From positions 1 to 46,933 of the forward strand of contig JAFSPN010000050.1 in the NCBI GenBank assembly GCA_017442875.1: a DNA stretch of 46,933 nucleotides, written 5' to 3'. Position numbers and translations under genes: made by a program. The DNA is from Bacilli bacterium. Lineage in GTDB: Bacteria; Bacillota_I; Bacilli_A; RFN20; CAG-826. A model generated the notes under the pieces. The model was given only the letters and a program-made list of their open reading frames with translations. It searched no databases and had not been told where the DNA came from. Below, one piece after another: positions 16,793 to 25,852 of this stretch. The number at the start of each line of letters is the position of its first letter. Within the stretch, counting starts at the first letter, position 1.

Positions 16793-16821
16793 TTGGACAA
16801 ATTTGAAAAAACTGCCGATTA
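16793..16821 (+). promoter_or_regulatory. Candidate alternative promoter, copy 3 of 3
   Basis: TTGGAC (16793-16798), exactly 17 bp, CGATTA (16816-16821) followed by GTAAAGTAGAGGAGG. It matches copies 1 and 2 over the T-run, both hexamers, the A-rich spacer and the trailing GTAA. Confidence 0.6.
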
Positions 16822-16844
16822 GTAAAGTAGAGGAGGTGCAAAAA

Positions 16845-18062
16845 ATGTACTATATCCCACAAGTGACAAAGAGCGGTTGCGGTTTTACATGTTTGAAGAT
16901 GCTTTTGGCAACCGTTCGTAAAGATGAAAGGTATCTTTATTTACCAGAAGATGAGTCTCATGGCCCTTATTCCTATCAAGACCTTTTAGAGATCGCCCAG
17001 CGTTACGAGGTGACTCTCACCGGTCTAAAATATGAAGATAAGAGCGATTTGAGCCATTTTAAGGAGTTTCCCTTAATCTTAACCGTTCAGCGTGAAAATC
17101 AAAGCCCACACGCCGTTTTAGCGACAAAGATTAAAGGGAAGAGGATTAAGATTTTTGATCCGGCAATAGGAACATACTGGAAAAGCATTGATAAGTTTAT
17201 TTTGGAATGGGACGGCACTGCCTTAGCAGTTAACCACATGGAAGACTACCCCTTTACATTAAGGCAGGTCGACGCTAAAGACGCAAAAGGAGAAATAGTC
17301 TCATATATTTTCCAAGCTTTAGCGGCCGTCTTCATTGCATTAGCGACTTTCTTTGTGAAACCAGATGGTTCATTCTTATTACCACTCATCTTCTGTGCTG
17401 CGAGTTTGATATGCGAAATCATTCTAAGAATGATGCTATTAAAGCGCATGCAGAAATGCGACATTTATTTAAGAAGATTCTTACCTTATGTTTATCGAAA
17501 GGATTATTACGAATTCTATAAACGCGGGCAAGAGTATAAAGCTAGCGCTCTAACGATGGGCCTTAACTTTATCTTCTATTTCCTCGTCGTCATATTGATT
17601 GTCGTCGTATCTTTGGTTAACTCTTTAGCTTATATGGTCTCAATCGGCATTGCCTTGATATGCGCTCTAGCTAAAACGATGGTTTTGTTCCCTTACCGCA
17701 AAAACGTGAATCAAGAGCTGACTAATCAAGAAAATGATTTGCGCAGAGTTAAAGAGCAAGAAGAAATGGAATTGAAGGTTAAAAACTTAGAGGTCAAATC
17801 ATATCGATATGCCTACTATGAATTCGCTAGTAAAGTAGTGGTCGGGGCTTTCTTTCTACTTTCTAGTTTCTTAATTTGTCGCATTGAAAACTCATTTACG
17901 ATAACTAATCTCGTCTTTTACACTTGTGTGAGCTTTTTAATCTACCAATACTTGGTGCCATTATTCTCATATGATCAAAAGTTCAGTGATAATATGGTCA
18001 ATAAAGCGAGAATTAATAATCTCGTTCATCAAAATGATGAAATAAATAGCAAAAGGCCATAA
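16845..18062 (+). CDS. C39-family peptidase fused to an ABC-exporter membrane domain, lacking the ATPase domain
   Basis: The N-terminal 130 residues are a C39 cysteine peptidase with Gln6, Cys12 (SGCGFTC), His89 (SPHAVL) and Asp105 (FDPAIG) all present, so it should be able to cleave double-glycine-type leaders. Six hydrophobic segments follow (about residues 145-205, 235-285 and 330-385, two each), as in bacteriocin/ComA-type exporters. The usual nucleotide-binding domain is absent: the protein stops at 405 residues, against about 700 in full exporters, and the next gene is ybeY. No separate ATPase gene is in the window. I chose ATG 16845 because AGGAGG precedes it by 8 bp; the longer frame would run through the promoter block. 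Its natural substrate is unknown. Confidence 0.82.
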   Translation: MYYIPQVTKSGCGFTCLKMLLATVRKDERYLYLPEDESHGPYSYQDLLEIAQRYEVTLTGLKYEDKSDLSHFKEFPLILTVQRENQSPHAVLATKIKGKRIKIFDPAIGTYWKSIDKFILEWDGTALAVNHMEDYPFTLRQVDAKDAKGEIVSYIFQALAAVFIALATFFVKPDGSFLLPLIFCAASLICEIILRMMLLKRMQKCDIYLRRFLPYVYRKDYYEFYKRGQEYKASALTMGLNFIFYFLVVILIVVVSLVNSLAYMVSIGIALICALAKTMVLFPYRKNVNQELTNQENDLRRVKEQEEMELKVKNLEVKSYRYAYYEFASKVVVGAFFLLSSFLICRIENSFTITNLVFYTCVSFLIYQYLVPLFSYDQKFSDNMVNKARINNLVHQNDEINSKRP

Positions 18063-18069
18063 ATGATGT

Positions 18070-18075
18070 TATCAT
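18070..18075 (+). promoter_or_regulatory. -10 box of ybeY, leaderless configuration
   Basis: TATCAT ends 6 bp before the ybeY ATG and no Shine-Dalgarno is present. It lies between the C39 stop (18062) and the ATG. Confidence 0.5.
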
Positions 18076-18081
18076 CATGCT

Positions 18082-18525
18082 ATGGAACTAGATTTTAATT
18101 CATTCGATGAATCGCTCAATCAATACCAAGAGATTTACGAATCACTATTAGAAAAAACACTTAAGCATTTATCCTTAAATTTTGATCCCTATATTAGCGT
18201 GACAATCGTTAATAACGATTATATACACGAAATTAATCGCGCCTATCGTCATAAGGATGCGCCTACGGATGTCATCTCGTTTGCGTTTTTAGATGATAAT
18301 CCCAATCGTGATGAAATATTGCGTTCTGGTAAGATGGTGGTGCTAGGGGAGATTTATATTTCCTCTGATAAGGCCAAAGAACAGGCTTTGTCCTATGGAC
18401 ATAGTTTAGATAGAGAATTAAGATTCCTCTTTGTGCATGGACTTCTCCATTTACTTGGTTATGACCATATGAAAGAAGAGGATGAAAAAGTGATGTTTAG
18501 ATTACAAGATGAGATCTTAGCGTGA
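18082..18525 (+). CDS. ybeY: YbeY, endoribonuclease in rRNA maturation
   Basis: Zinc-dependent endoribonuclease involved in 16S rRNA 3' processing and ribosome quality control. The metal motif HxxxHxxGYDH is present as HGLLHLLGYDH near residues 115-125. The conserved N-terminal NxxYRHKDAPTDVISF is also clear. 147 residues, typical. Probably the first gene of ybeY-cdd-era-recO: it is 7 bp from cdd. Confidence 0.96.
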   Translation: MELDFNSFDESLNQYQEIYESLLEKTLKHLSLNFDPYISVTIVNNDYIHEINRAYRHKDAPTDVISFAFLDDNPNRDEILRSGKMVVLGEIYISSDKAKEQALSYGHSLDRELRFLFVHGLLHLLGYDHMKEEDEKVMFRLQDEILA

Positions 18526-18532
18526 GGTAGTT

Positions 18533-18937
18533 ATGGAAAAGACACAATTAATTGAAAAGGCCATTGAGGCCAGAAAGCTATCATATAGCCCATATTCTAA
18601 GTTTGCCGTTGGTGCCGCTTTACTTTGTAAAGATGGTAAGGTCTTCCAAGGCGCAAACGTGGAAAATGCATCATACCCATTATGTATGTGTGCTGAAAGA
18701 AACGCATTATACAGCGCGATGATGAACGGCTATAAGAAAAGCGATTTTGTGGCTTTAGCCATTGTTGCTGACACAGATGAACCATGCTCTCCTTGTGGTG
18801 CGTGCCGTCAAGTAATCAGCGAATTATTTCCAAAAGAATCAAAGATTTATCTTTCTAATTTAAAAGGTGGTTCCAAAGAAACTAATATCGAAGAGTTATT
18901 ACCGTTTTCATTTTCAGGAGACGATTTAAACAAATGA
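18533..18937 (+). CDS. cdd: Cytidine deaminase
   Basis: Deaminates cytidine and deoxycytidine for pyrimidine salvage. 134 residues with the homotetrameric-type zinc site: CAERNALYSAM (catalytic Glu) and PCSPCGACRQV, plus the N-terminal YSPYSKFAVGAALL substrate loop. It starts 7 bp after ybeY with a weak GAGGTAG Shine-Dalgarno and its stop overlaps the era start by 4 bp, as in other Bacillota where cdd and era are neighbours. Confidence 0.97.
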   Translation: MEKTQLIEKAIEARKLSYSPYSKFAVGAALLCKDGKVFQGANVENASYPLCMCAERNALYSAMMNGYKKSDFVALAIVADTDEPCSPCGACRQVISELFPKESKIYLSNLKGGSKETNIEELLPFSFSGDDLNK

Positions 18938-19818
18938 AATCCGGATTTGTCGCTATTTTAGGTCGACCAAATGTCGGCAAATCGACTCTTATTAACAGTA
19001 TTGTTAATCATAATGTTTCAATCGTTACTGATAAGTCTCAAACTACAAGAAATAATATTATCGGTATATATAACGCAAGTGATGTGCAAATTGTCTTTTT
19101 AGACACTCCTGGTATTCATAAACCAAAGCAACAATTAGGTAAAGAAATGAACAACATGGCCTATAGTGCCGCTCACGACGTTGATGTTGCCATTTTGGTC
19201 GTCGATGCTTCTAAGCCTTTTGGTGCAGGTGATCAATTTATAATTGAACATCTCGATATTCATAACACGCCACTAGTGATTGTTTTTAACAAAATCGATT
19301 TAGCAAGGCTTAATGAAACAGAAGAATTAAAGAAAACATATCGCGAGATATTCCCGAAAGCCATCTTTATCGATACAGTGGCCAAAGAGAAATTTAATGT
19401 TGATGAATTAATAAAAACAGTGGTGAGCCTTCTTCCTGAAGGACCAGCCTATTATCCAAGCGAAATAGTGACGGATAAGGATGAGATTTTCCAAATCAAA
19501 GAAATTATTCGCGAGAAAATCTTAAAGTCACTTCGTGAAGAAGTACCACATAGCATAGCTATTTATATGGAACATATCGATTGGGATAGTAAACCAATTG
19601 AAATTATTGCCTCAATCATCGTTGAAAAAGATAGCCAAAAAGGCATCGTTATTGGAGCTGGTGGTAAAAGGATTAGAGAAATCGGTTCTTATGCCCGTAA
19701 AGATATCGAACGCCTTCTAGGCAAGCACGTGTATTTAGAATTAAAAGTCAAAGTGGATGAAGACTGGAGAAACGAACCCAAATCTTTAAAAAGTTACGGA
19801 TATAAGTACGAAAAATAG
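18934..19818 (+). CDS. era: Era GTPase, 30S ribosome assembly
   Basis: Binds the 3' end of 16S rRNA and couples GTP hydrolysis to 30S maturation. 294 residues: G1 GRPNVGKST (near residue 10), G3 DTPGIH, G4 NKID, and a C-terminal KH domain with GIVIGAGGKRIREIG. It overlaps the cdd stop by 4 bp (ATGA) and is 2 bp from recO. Confidence 0.97.
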   Translation: MKSGFVAILGRPNVGKSTLINSIVNHNVSIVTDKSQTTRNNIIGIYNASDVQIVFLDTPGIHKPKQQLGKEMNNMAYSAAHDVDVAILVVDASKPFGAGDQFIIEHLDIHNTPLVIVFNKIDLARLNETEELKKTYREIFPKAIFIDTVAKEKFNVDELIKTVVSLLPEGPAYYPSEIVTDKDEIFQIKEIIREKILKSLREEVPHSIAIYMEHIDWDSKPIEIIASIIVEKDSQKGIVIGAGGKRIREIGSYARKDIERLLGKHVYLELKVKVDEDWRNEPKSLKSYGYKYEK

Positions 19819-19820
19819 TC

Positions 19821-20531
19821 ATGAAAGTAATTGTTTTAACAATTAATCCTTATAAAGAAAAGGATGCCATTATTTCTGGTATCTCAGAAAATGAGTACAT
19901 CACATTTTTAGCAAGAGGTATTAGAGATCCAAAAAGTAAAAACGCTGCAATTAATAACGCTTTATGCATCGCGGATATCGAACTGATGGATGGAAACTTT
20001 AAACATCCCATATTAAAGAGTTCTAAACAGCTTTTCACGCCTTTGCGTCTGGAAATGGATGCGAAATATTTAGGAACGCTCATAATGATGAACGAAATAG
20101 TGAATTACCTTTTCCCAGACGAAGAAAAGCCAAAGATGTTCAAGGTGTTGGAAGAGGCAGTCAGTGAACTCAAAAAGAAAGATGACTGGCTGTTAACTTT
20201 GTTAATCTTCATGGCCTATGCCTTGCGTGAAGGTGGCTTTGAGCTCGAAGTAAATAAGTGCGTTAACTGTGGTAAGAAAACTAATATTGTGGCTTTTTCA
20301 TTTATTGAGGGTGGCTTTTTATGCGCTGATTGTATCAGCCCAGAAATAAGTCGTGACTTAAACAAGAATCAAATGCTTCTTTTAAGAAAAGTTTTTAATT
20401 CTCGTGATTTTCACCTCCTCGGTAGTGAATACGATTTTGATGAAGCCTATGTCTTACTACAAAAGATGATCGAATTCACCGAAGAAGCCTTTGGCTATCA
20501 CTTTAAAAACCTTTGCCTTATTTTAGGCTAG
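19821..20531 (+). CDS. recO: RecO, recombination mediator
   Basis: RecO helps RecA load onto SSB-covered DNA in the RecFOR pathway. 236 residues with an N-terminal OB-fold region and a four-Cys zinc site (CVNCG...CADC) at about residues 150-175. It begins 2 bp after era without a Shine-Dalgarno, so it is probably translated by coupling. Confidence 0.92.
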   Translation: MKVIVLTINPYKEKDAIISGISENEYITFLARGIRDPKSKNAAINNALCIADIELMDGNFKHPILKSSKQLFTPLRLEMDAKYLGTLIMMNEIVNYLFPDEEKPKMFKVLEEAVSELKKKDDWLLTLLIFMAYALREGGFELEVNKCVNCGKKTNIVAFSFIEGGFLCADCISPEISRDLNKNQMLLLRKVFNSRDFHLLGSEYDFDEAYVLLQKMIEFTEEAFGYHFKNLCLILG

Positions 20532-20560
20532 AAATAATAATAGATAACACTTATAATAGG

Positions 20561-20589
20561 TTGACAACAATTCTAGGTAATTGTAGCAT
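20561..20589 (+). promoter_or_regulatory. Promoter of glyS
   Basis: -35 TTGACA (20561-20566), 17-bp spacer, -10 TAGCAT (20584-20589). The leader to the ATG at 20632 is only about 35 nt, too short for a T-box, and has an AAGAGGTAG Shine-Dalgarno. Confidence 0.7.
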
Positions 20590-20631
20590 TTTCCTCGTGC
20601 GTACTTGTTAAATCAAGTAAAGAGGTAGATT

Positions 20632-22005
20632 ATGGCAAAATTTGAATTTGATAAGCTTTGTAATCATTTCATCGTCTCAGGATATTACTTCCAAGGCTCT
20701 GAAATTTATGGTGGATTAAGCAACACTTGGGACTATGGTCCTTTGGGAAGTGAAATTAAATCCAACATCAGAAAGATGTGGTGGAAGAAGTTTGTGCAAG
20801 AAAGCACAACAAATGTTGGTATTGATGCCGCAATCATGATGAACCCAAAGGTTTGGGAAGCGACAGGTCACGTTGCCACATTTAACGATCCTTTAATCGA
20901 CTGCAAGAGTTGTAAACAACGCTTTAGAGCCGATCAATTAATTGAAAGTGAATTCCCTGACGTCGATGTTAACGGCATGACCAATGAACAAATGATGGCA
21001 TTCATTCGTGAAAACCACGTTAAATGCCCAAACTGCGGCAAGGAAGATTTCACTGATATCCGCCAATTCAATATGATGTTTAAAACACATATTGGTGTGA
21101 CTGAAGATAGTAAGTCAGTGGTCTATTTAAGACCAGAAACCGCTCAAGGCATGTTTGTTAACTTCAAAAACGTCTTAAGAACTACAAGAAGAAAATTACC
21201 TATTGGTATTTGTAATGTCGGTCGTGCATTTAGAAACGAAATCACTCCAGGACAAATGACATTCCGCACACGTGAATTTGATCAAATGGAAATGGAATTC
21301 TTCTGTAAGCCAGGTGAAGACCTTAAATGGTTTGATTATTGGAAACAATACTGCCTCAACTTTGTTGATTCTTTAGGTATTAGAAAAGAAAACCTCCGTT
21401 ATAGAGACCATGAACCAGAAGAATTAGCTTTCTATAGCAAAGCCACAACTGATATCGAATATCTCTTCCCATTTGGTTGGGGTGAAATCTGGGGTATCGC
21501 TGATAGAACCGATTATGACTTAAACCGCCATATCAAATATAGTGGTGAAGCTTTAGATTATTTAGACCCAGAAACAAACGAAAAGTATGTTCCATACTGT
21601 ATTGAACCTTCGGTTGGTCTTGATAGATTAGTCTTAATGACCCTTTGTGACGCTTATGATGAAGAAACAGTTGGTGAAGATGATACACGTATTGTTATGC
21701 ACCTTAACCCAGCGGTTGCTCCTTATAAAGCGGCTATCCTTCCTTTAAGCAAAAAGCTTGAAGAAAAGGCACGTGAAGTCCAACAACAATTAGCTAAGTA
21801 TCTCAACGTCATCTACGATGACACAGGAAGCATTGGCAAACGTTATCGTCGTCAAGATGCCGTTGGTACACCTTTCTGCGTAACCATCGACTTTGATACC
21901 TTAGAAGATGGTGCAGTGACCGTCCGTGACCGTGATACAATGGCGCAAGTTCGCTTACCAATCAGTGAATTAAGAGCCTATTTAGAGGAAAAAGTGTTCT
22001 TCTAA
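20632..22005 (+). CDS. glyS: Glycyl-tRNA synthetase, dimeric (class IIa) type
   Basis: Charges tRNA(Gly). 457 residues in a single chain, i.e. the homodimeric form rather than the alpha2-beta2 GlyQS of many bacteria. Class II motifs are visible: motif 1 region [18 protein letters not shown], motif 2 [25 protein letters not shown], and motif 3 [11 protein letters not shown] zinc-knuckle-like region (CKSC...CPNCG) sits near residues 88-135. It is followed by the C-terminal anticodon-binding domain. Own promoter at 20561. Confidence 0.96.
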   Translation: MAKFEFDKLCNHFIVSGYYFQGSEIYGGLSNTWDYGPLGSEIKSNIRKMWWKKFVQESTTNVGIDAAIMMNPKVWEATGHVATFNDPLIDCKSCKQRFRADQLIESEFPDVDVNGMTNEQMMAFIRENHVKCPNCGKEDFTDIRQFNMMFKTHIGVTEDSKSVVYLRPETAQGMFVNFKNVLRTTRRKLPIGICNVGRAFRNEITPGQMTFRTREFDQMEMEFFCKPGEDLKWFDYWKQYCLNFVDSLGIRKENLRYRDHEPEELAFYSKATTDIEYLFPFGWGEIWGIADRTDYDLNRHIKYSGEALDYLDPETNEKYVPYCIEPSVGLDRLVLMTLCDAYDEETVGEDDTRIVMHLNPAVAPYKAAILPLSKKLEEKAREVQQQLAKYLNVIYDDTGSIGKRYRRQDAVGTPFCVTIDFDTLEDGAVTVRDRDTMAQVRLPISELRAYLEEKVFF

Positions 22006-22018
22006 TTGTGGTAAATAA

Positions 22019-22045
22019 TTAGTAAATAATTAGTAAAGGTATAAT
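22019..22045 (+). promoter_or_regulatory. dnaG promoter with 11-bp-period TTAGTA repeats
   Basis: TTAGTA at 22019-22024 and 22030-22035 (exact 11-bp period, inside two tandem copies of GTAAATAATTA), then 4 bp and a perfect -10 TATAAT (22040-22045). The ATG follows the box by 8 bp with no Shine-Dalgarno, so the mRNA is probably leaderless. Confidence 0.6.
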
Positions 22046-22053
22046 TTTATTAT

Positions 22054-23841
22054 ATGGCATTTGATGAAACATTAGTAAATGACGTATTAAAGCACTCGGA
22101 TATCGTCAGAGTTATCCAAGCTTATTTACCTTTGGTCAGAAAAGGCAAAGACTATTTAGCCAAATGTCCTTTCCATGATGACACTAATCCATCAATGCAC
22201 ATCTCTCCTGATAAACAAATCTTTAAGTGTTTCGTCTGTGGCACGAGCGGTAATGCGATTGGCTTTGTGATGAAATATGAACACCTTTCCTTTAAGGAAG
22301 CACTCAAGAAAGTTGCAGAGATTTGTGACTATCACGATCCAAGGCTTGAAGGCATTAACGAAGTCAAAGTCGTCGATCCAAGAAGAACGCCACTTGTTAA
22401 GTGCTTGCATGATTTAACCGTTTATTATCAATACGCTTTGAATTCACCAGAAGGAAAAGTGGGATTTGATTATTTTGAAAGCCGTCATTTAGACGCTGAT
22501 ATGAGAAACAAGTTCAAACTTGGTTACGCTTTCAAAGACGGTAAAGCGACATGCCGTTTCCTTCAGGAAAAAGGCCATTCCTTAAAGACGATTGAAGATA
22601 TTGGCATTGCTTCTAATATCAATGGTGTTTATTCAGACCGTAATCAAGGAAGAGCTATCTTCCCAATTATGGACGCTAATGGTGAAGTCATCGGTTATTC
22701 CGCTAGAAGAATCGGCGATGGTCCTGAAGCTAAATACGTCAATTCACCTGAAACCTATTTATTTCATAAATCTAATATTTTATATAACTATCATAACGCT
22801 AAAGACAAAGCGCGTATTGCCGGATATATTTATGTCCTTGAAGGCTTTATGGATGTTTACGCTTTATACCGCATTGGTATTGAATCATGCGTCGCCATCA
22901 TGGGAACAGCCTTAACCGCTGAACATATCCGCTTACTAAGAGCGCTCAATGTCGAAATAAGACTTTGTCTTGATGGTGATTTACCAGGCCAAAAGGCCTC
23001 CATGGGCATCGCTAATGAATTAGAAAAGAATGGTCTTAAAGTCCGCATTGTGGATAACCAAAATAGCACTAAAGACCCAGATGAAATTCTTAATAGTGAT
23101 GGCGAGATCGCACTAAATGCTTATTTAAATAAGCTTATTTCCCGTGTGGACTTTGTCCTTAACTATTACAAAAACACCAATCCACTCCAAACAACGGAGC
23201 AAAAGACACAGCTCATTCAAGAGTTTATTCCAATTTTATTGGGTATCCGTTCATCGCTTGAACTAGATAGTTATATCAATAAATTATCAGCCATTACTGG
23301 TTTTGCGCCTGAATCAATCAAGAATATCTTGAGAACAGCGAGAACTAAACCAGAAGAAAAGACCTTTAAACAAGCAATCATGGAAATGCATCCCGAAAGA
23401 AAGGTGCTTAGAAGGCTCTTTACTGCCGAGCGTGAGCTTTTATACCAAATGCTCCAAAATCCAGACGCAGTGGCCTTTTATGAGGCAAAAGTGGGTGGTT
23501 TCTACGATGAGACGTACCGCATGATTGCAAATTACCTCATCGAATATAGCAAAATTCATGAGGAATTCGTTCCTAGAGACCTGATTGCTTCTTTAGAAAA
23601 TAGCAATCTTGAAGAAAAGGATGAAATGATTAATCAAATTTCCACTCTGTACTTGGAGAGAAATCATCCTAATGTTTGTAACGCGACATTACTTGATAAT
23701 CTCCATGCGGTGATAGAGCAAGAAAAAGATCGCATCTTTGAAAAAGATACACTTGATCAATCTCTTGAAGGCAAGGATCCATTAGCAAAGGCTAGGATCG
23801 TTAGCGAACACAACCGCCGCAAGATGAGAAAGAAACAGTAA
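22054..23841 (+). CDS. dnaG: DNA primase DnaG
   Basis: Makes RNA primers for lagging-strand synthesis. 595 residues: N-terminal CHC2 zinc finger (CPFHDDTNPSMHISPDKQIFKCFVCG), TOPRIM core with YVLEGFMDVYAL and LDGDLPGQKA, and a C-terminal helicase-interaction region. It lies directly before rpoD, the classical macromolecular-synthesis arrangement. The gene has its own upstream repeat/-10 block rather than read-through from glyS. Confidence 0.97.
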   Translation: MAFDETLVNDVLKHSDIVRVIQAYLPLVRKGKDYLAKCPFHDDTNPSMHISPDKQIFKCFVCGTSGNAIGFVMKYEHLSFKEALKKVAEICDYHDPRLEGINEVKVVDPRRTPLVKCLHDLTVYYQYALNSPEGKVGFDYFESRHLDADMRNKFKLGYAFKDGKATCRFLQEKGHSLKTIEDIGIASNINGVYSDRNQGRAIFPIMDANGEVIGYSARRIGDGPEAKYVNSPETYLFHKSNILYNYHNAKDKARIAGYIYVLEGFMDVYALYRIGIESCVAIMGTALTAEHIRLLRALNVEIRLCLDGDLPGQKASMGIANELEKNGLKVRIVDNQNSTKDPDEILNSDGEIALNAYLNKLISRVDFVLNYYKNTNPLQTTEQKTQLIQEFIPILLGIRSSLELDSYINKLSAITGFAPESIKNILRTARTKPEEKTFKQAIMEMHPERKVLRRLFTAERELLYQMLQNPDAVAFYEAKVGGFYDETYRMIANYLIEYSKIHEEFVPRDLIASLENSNLEEKDEMINQISTLYLERNHPNVCNATLLDNLHAVIEQEKDRIFEKDTLDQSLEGKDPLAKARIVSEHNRRKMRKKQ

Positions 23842-23879
23842 CATAGTTAACTAATAAACAATGAAAGGGGCATTGATTT

Positions 23880-25190
23880 ATGGGTAAAAAAAAGAAAGAA
23901 GCCACTGAAGTAGTGGAAACTGCGCCAAAGAAAAGGGGCAGACCAAAAGTGAGTGAAGGAGCTTCAAGCTCACCAAAACTCAAACTTGAAAAGAAGAAAA
24001 AAGTGAAAAGCATCTATGATGACGATGGAGAAATCCTTTCTCTTGACGACATCAAAGCAAGCTTATTAAAGAAAGCTAAAAACTCTGGTATTCTCGATCA
24101 AAGTGATATCTATGATGCTTTAAGTCAATTTGAATTAGATGATGATACTATCCTCGATTTAATGAACTATTTCAAAGAAAAAGGCATCGAAGTCATTTCC
24201 GATGAAGAAGATGAAGACGATGATGACTTTGAAGATTTTGACGAAAGCAAGATGAACCTTGACGAAGAACCAGATGATGATGATTTCTTCGCGGAAGACT
24301 CAGATGAAGCGGAAGAAGACATCGATATCGATTATCTCGGCAGTGAAGTTCGCATTAACGACTCCGTCAAGATGTACTTAAAAGAAATTGGTAAATATGA
24401 CCTCTTAAAAGCGGAAGATGAACCAATTCTCGCTAAGAAGATTTTAGAGGGCGATGAAGAAGCCAAACAAACATTAATTAACGCAAACTTACGTTTGGTT
24501 GTTAACATCGCTAAGCACTATGTTGGTAGAGGCATGCTCTTCTTAGACTTAATCCAAGAAGGTAATTTAGGCTTGATGAAAGCCGTTGATAAATTCGACT
24601 ACACTAAAGGCTATAAGTTTTCAACTTACGCCACATGGTGGATCCGTCAAGCCATCACTAGAGCGATCGCGGACCAAGCTAGAACCATTCGTATTCCAGT
24701 GCACATGGTTGAAACCATCAATAAGATGACACGTATCCAAAGACAACTCATCCAAGACTTTGGTCGTGAACCAACCGCGGAAGAAATTTCTGAAGCAATG
24801 AATGGTGAATTAAGCGCAAAGCGTATCCGCGAAATCCAAAGAATCGCCATGGAACCAGTTAGTTTAGAAACCCCAATCGGTGAAGAAGACGATTCACACT
24901 TAGGTGACTTTATCGAAGATAAGGAAAGCGAATCACCAGTGGATTTCACCACCAGACAACTCTTAAAAGAAGAACTCTATAGCATTCTTAAAGATTTAAG
25001 CGATAGAGAAGAAAGAGTCATTAGACTCCGTTATGGTTTAGATGATAATAGACCAAGAACACTTGAAGAAGTAGGCCGTGAATTCGGTGTCACTCGTGAG
25101 AGAATTAGACAAATCGAAGCTAAGGCCATTAAGAAACTTAGACACCCAACTCGTAGCAAGAGATTAGGCGACTATAAGGAAAAGTTTTAA
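23880..25190 (+). CDS. rpoD: Primary sigma factor SigA/RpoD
   Basis: Directs RNA polymerase to housekeeping promoters. 436 residues: a Lys-rich N-terminus, a strongly acidic stretch (about 100-145), region 1.2/2 ([48 protein letters not shown]), and region 4 helix-turn-helix [27 protein letters not shown]. The start ATG 23880 follows GAAAGGGG. It ends TAATG, its stop sharing one base with the trmK start. It is the only sigma factor in the window. Confidence 0.97.
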   Translation: MGKKKKEATEVVETAPKKRGRPKVSEGASSSPKLKLEKKKKVKSIYDDDGEILSLDDIKASLLKKAKNSGILDQSDIYDALSQFELDDDTILDLMNYFKEKGIEVISDEEDEDDDDFEDFDESKMNLDEEPDDDDFFAEDSDEAEEDIDIDYLGSEVRINDSVKMYLKEIGKYDLLKAEDEPILAKKILEGDEEAKQTLINANLRLVVNIAKHYVGRGMLFLDLIQEGNLGLMKAVDKFDYTKGYKFSTYATWWIRQAITRAIADQARTIRIPVHMVETINKMTRIQRQLIQDFGREPTAEEISEAMNGELSAKRIREIQRIAMEPVSLETPIGEEDDSHLGDFIEDKESESPVDFTTRQLLKEELYSILKDLSDREERVIRLRYGLDDNRPRTLEEVGREFGVTRERIRQIEAKAIKKLRHPTRSKRLGDYKEKF

Positions 25191-25852
25191 TGATTAAACT
25201 ATCAGACCGTTTACAAATCATCCATGATATGGTTCCAAAATCCGTTGTAGCGGATATTGGTAGTGACCATGGAAAATTGATGGTTGCCCTTGTCCAATCT
25301 GAGACGATAACCAAAGGTTATGCTGTCGAAAACAAGGAAGGACCATTTGAAAGATTGAGAAGCAATCTCATTAGATATCACGTCAATGATAAGATTACTC
25401 CTCTTTTCAGCGATGGTTTGAAAGATTTGCCAAGAGACACTCAAACAATTGTCATCGCTGGTATGGGCGGTCTTAACATTGTTAAAATCTTAAAAGCACA
25501 TCCAGAAAAACTCGTTCGCGTTAATACGATTATTATCGACGCACACACCGCTGTCCCATTAGCGAGGAAAGAAATTTGCCAAATGGGCTACGCTATTGCG
25601 GATGAGAAGATCGTCAAAGAAGATGATATTTTCTATGAAATTATCAAGTTTATCAAAGCGGACAAAGCCATTATCACAGACGAAGATTTAGAATTCGGAC
25701 CGATTTTAAGACAAGAGAAGTCCGCGACTTTCAAAGAAAAATATCAAAGTCGCATCTTTGAAATCGACACTATTTTAGCCAAGGGCAGTTTACCAAAAGC
25801 CCGTATTCATTCTTTGAATGAAGAAAAGGCTAAATTGGAGAGATATTTATGA
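25190..25852 (+). CDS. trmK: TrmK, tRNA (adenine22-N1) methyltransferase
   Basis: SAM-dependent methyltransferase of the TrmK/YqfN family that modifies A22 of tRNA. 220 residues with the SAM motif VVADIGSDHGKL near residue 20 and the family's GMGG stretch (VIAGMGGLNIVKIL). It overlaps the rpoD stop by one base and the next gene by 4 bp. The rpoD-trmK-nif3 order is the standard Bacillota arrangement. Confidence 0.94.
   Translation: MIKLSDRLQIIHDMVPKSVVADIGSDHGKLMVALVQSETITKGYAVENKEGPFERLRSNLIRYHVNDKITPLFSDGLKDLPRDTQTIVIAGMGGLNIVKILKAHPEKLVRVNTIIIDAHTAVPLARKEICQMGYAIADEKIVKEDDIFYEIIKFIKADKAIITDEDLEFGPILRQEKSATFKEKYQSRIFEIDTILAKGSLPKARIHSLNEEKAKLERYL

Noticed and set aside
16803-16844. TTG start giving a 14-residue longer C39 protein
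   Set aside because: It would translate the conserved promoter block, and the ATG at 16845 has a well-placed AGGAGG.
17900-18062. Frameshift that cut off the ATPase domain of the C39 exporter
   Set aside because: No Walker A or ABC signature is readable in any frame after the stop; ybeY begins 20 bp later. The domain is absent rather than frameshifted.
18519-18525. TGA read as tryptophan (Mycoplasma code)
   Set aside because: TGA ends ybeY, cdd, xerD, deoB, nusB and others at their expected family ends, and Trp is encoded by TGG throughout.
20532-20631. T-box riboswitch before glyS
   Set aside because: The gap is 100 bp with a complete TTGACA/TAGCAT promoter leaving a leader of about 35 nt. 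There is no room for specifier and antiterminator stems.
22592-22915. 107-codon plus-strand frame inside dnaG
   Set aside because: It lies wholly within the primase TOPRIM region in another frame and has no start signal of its own.
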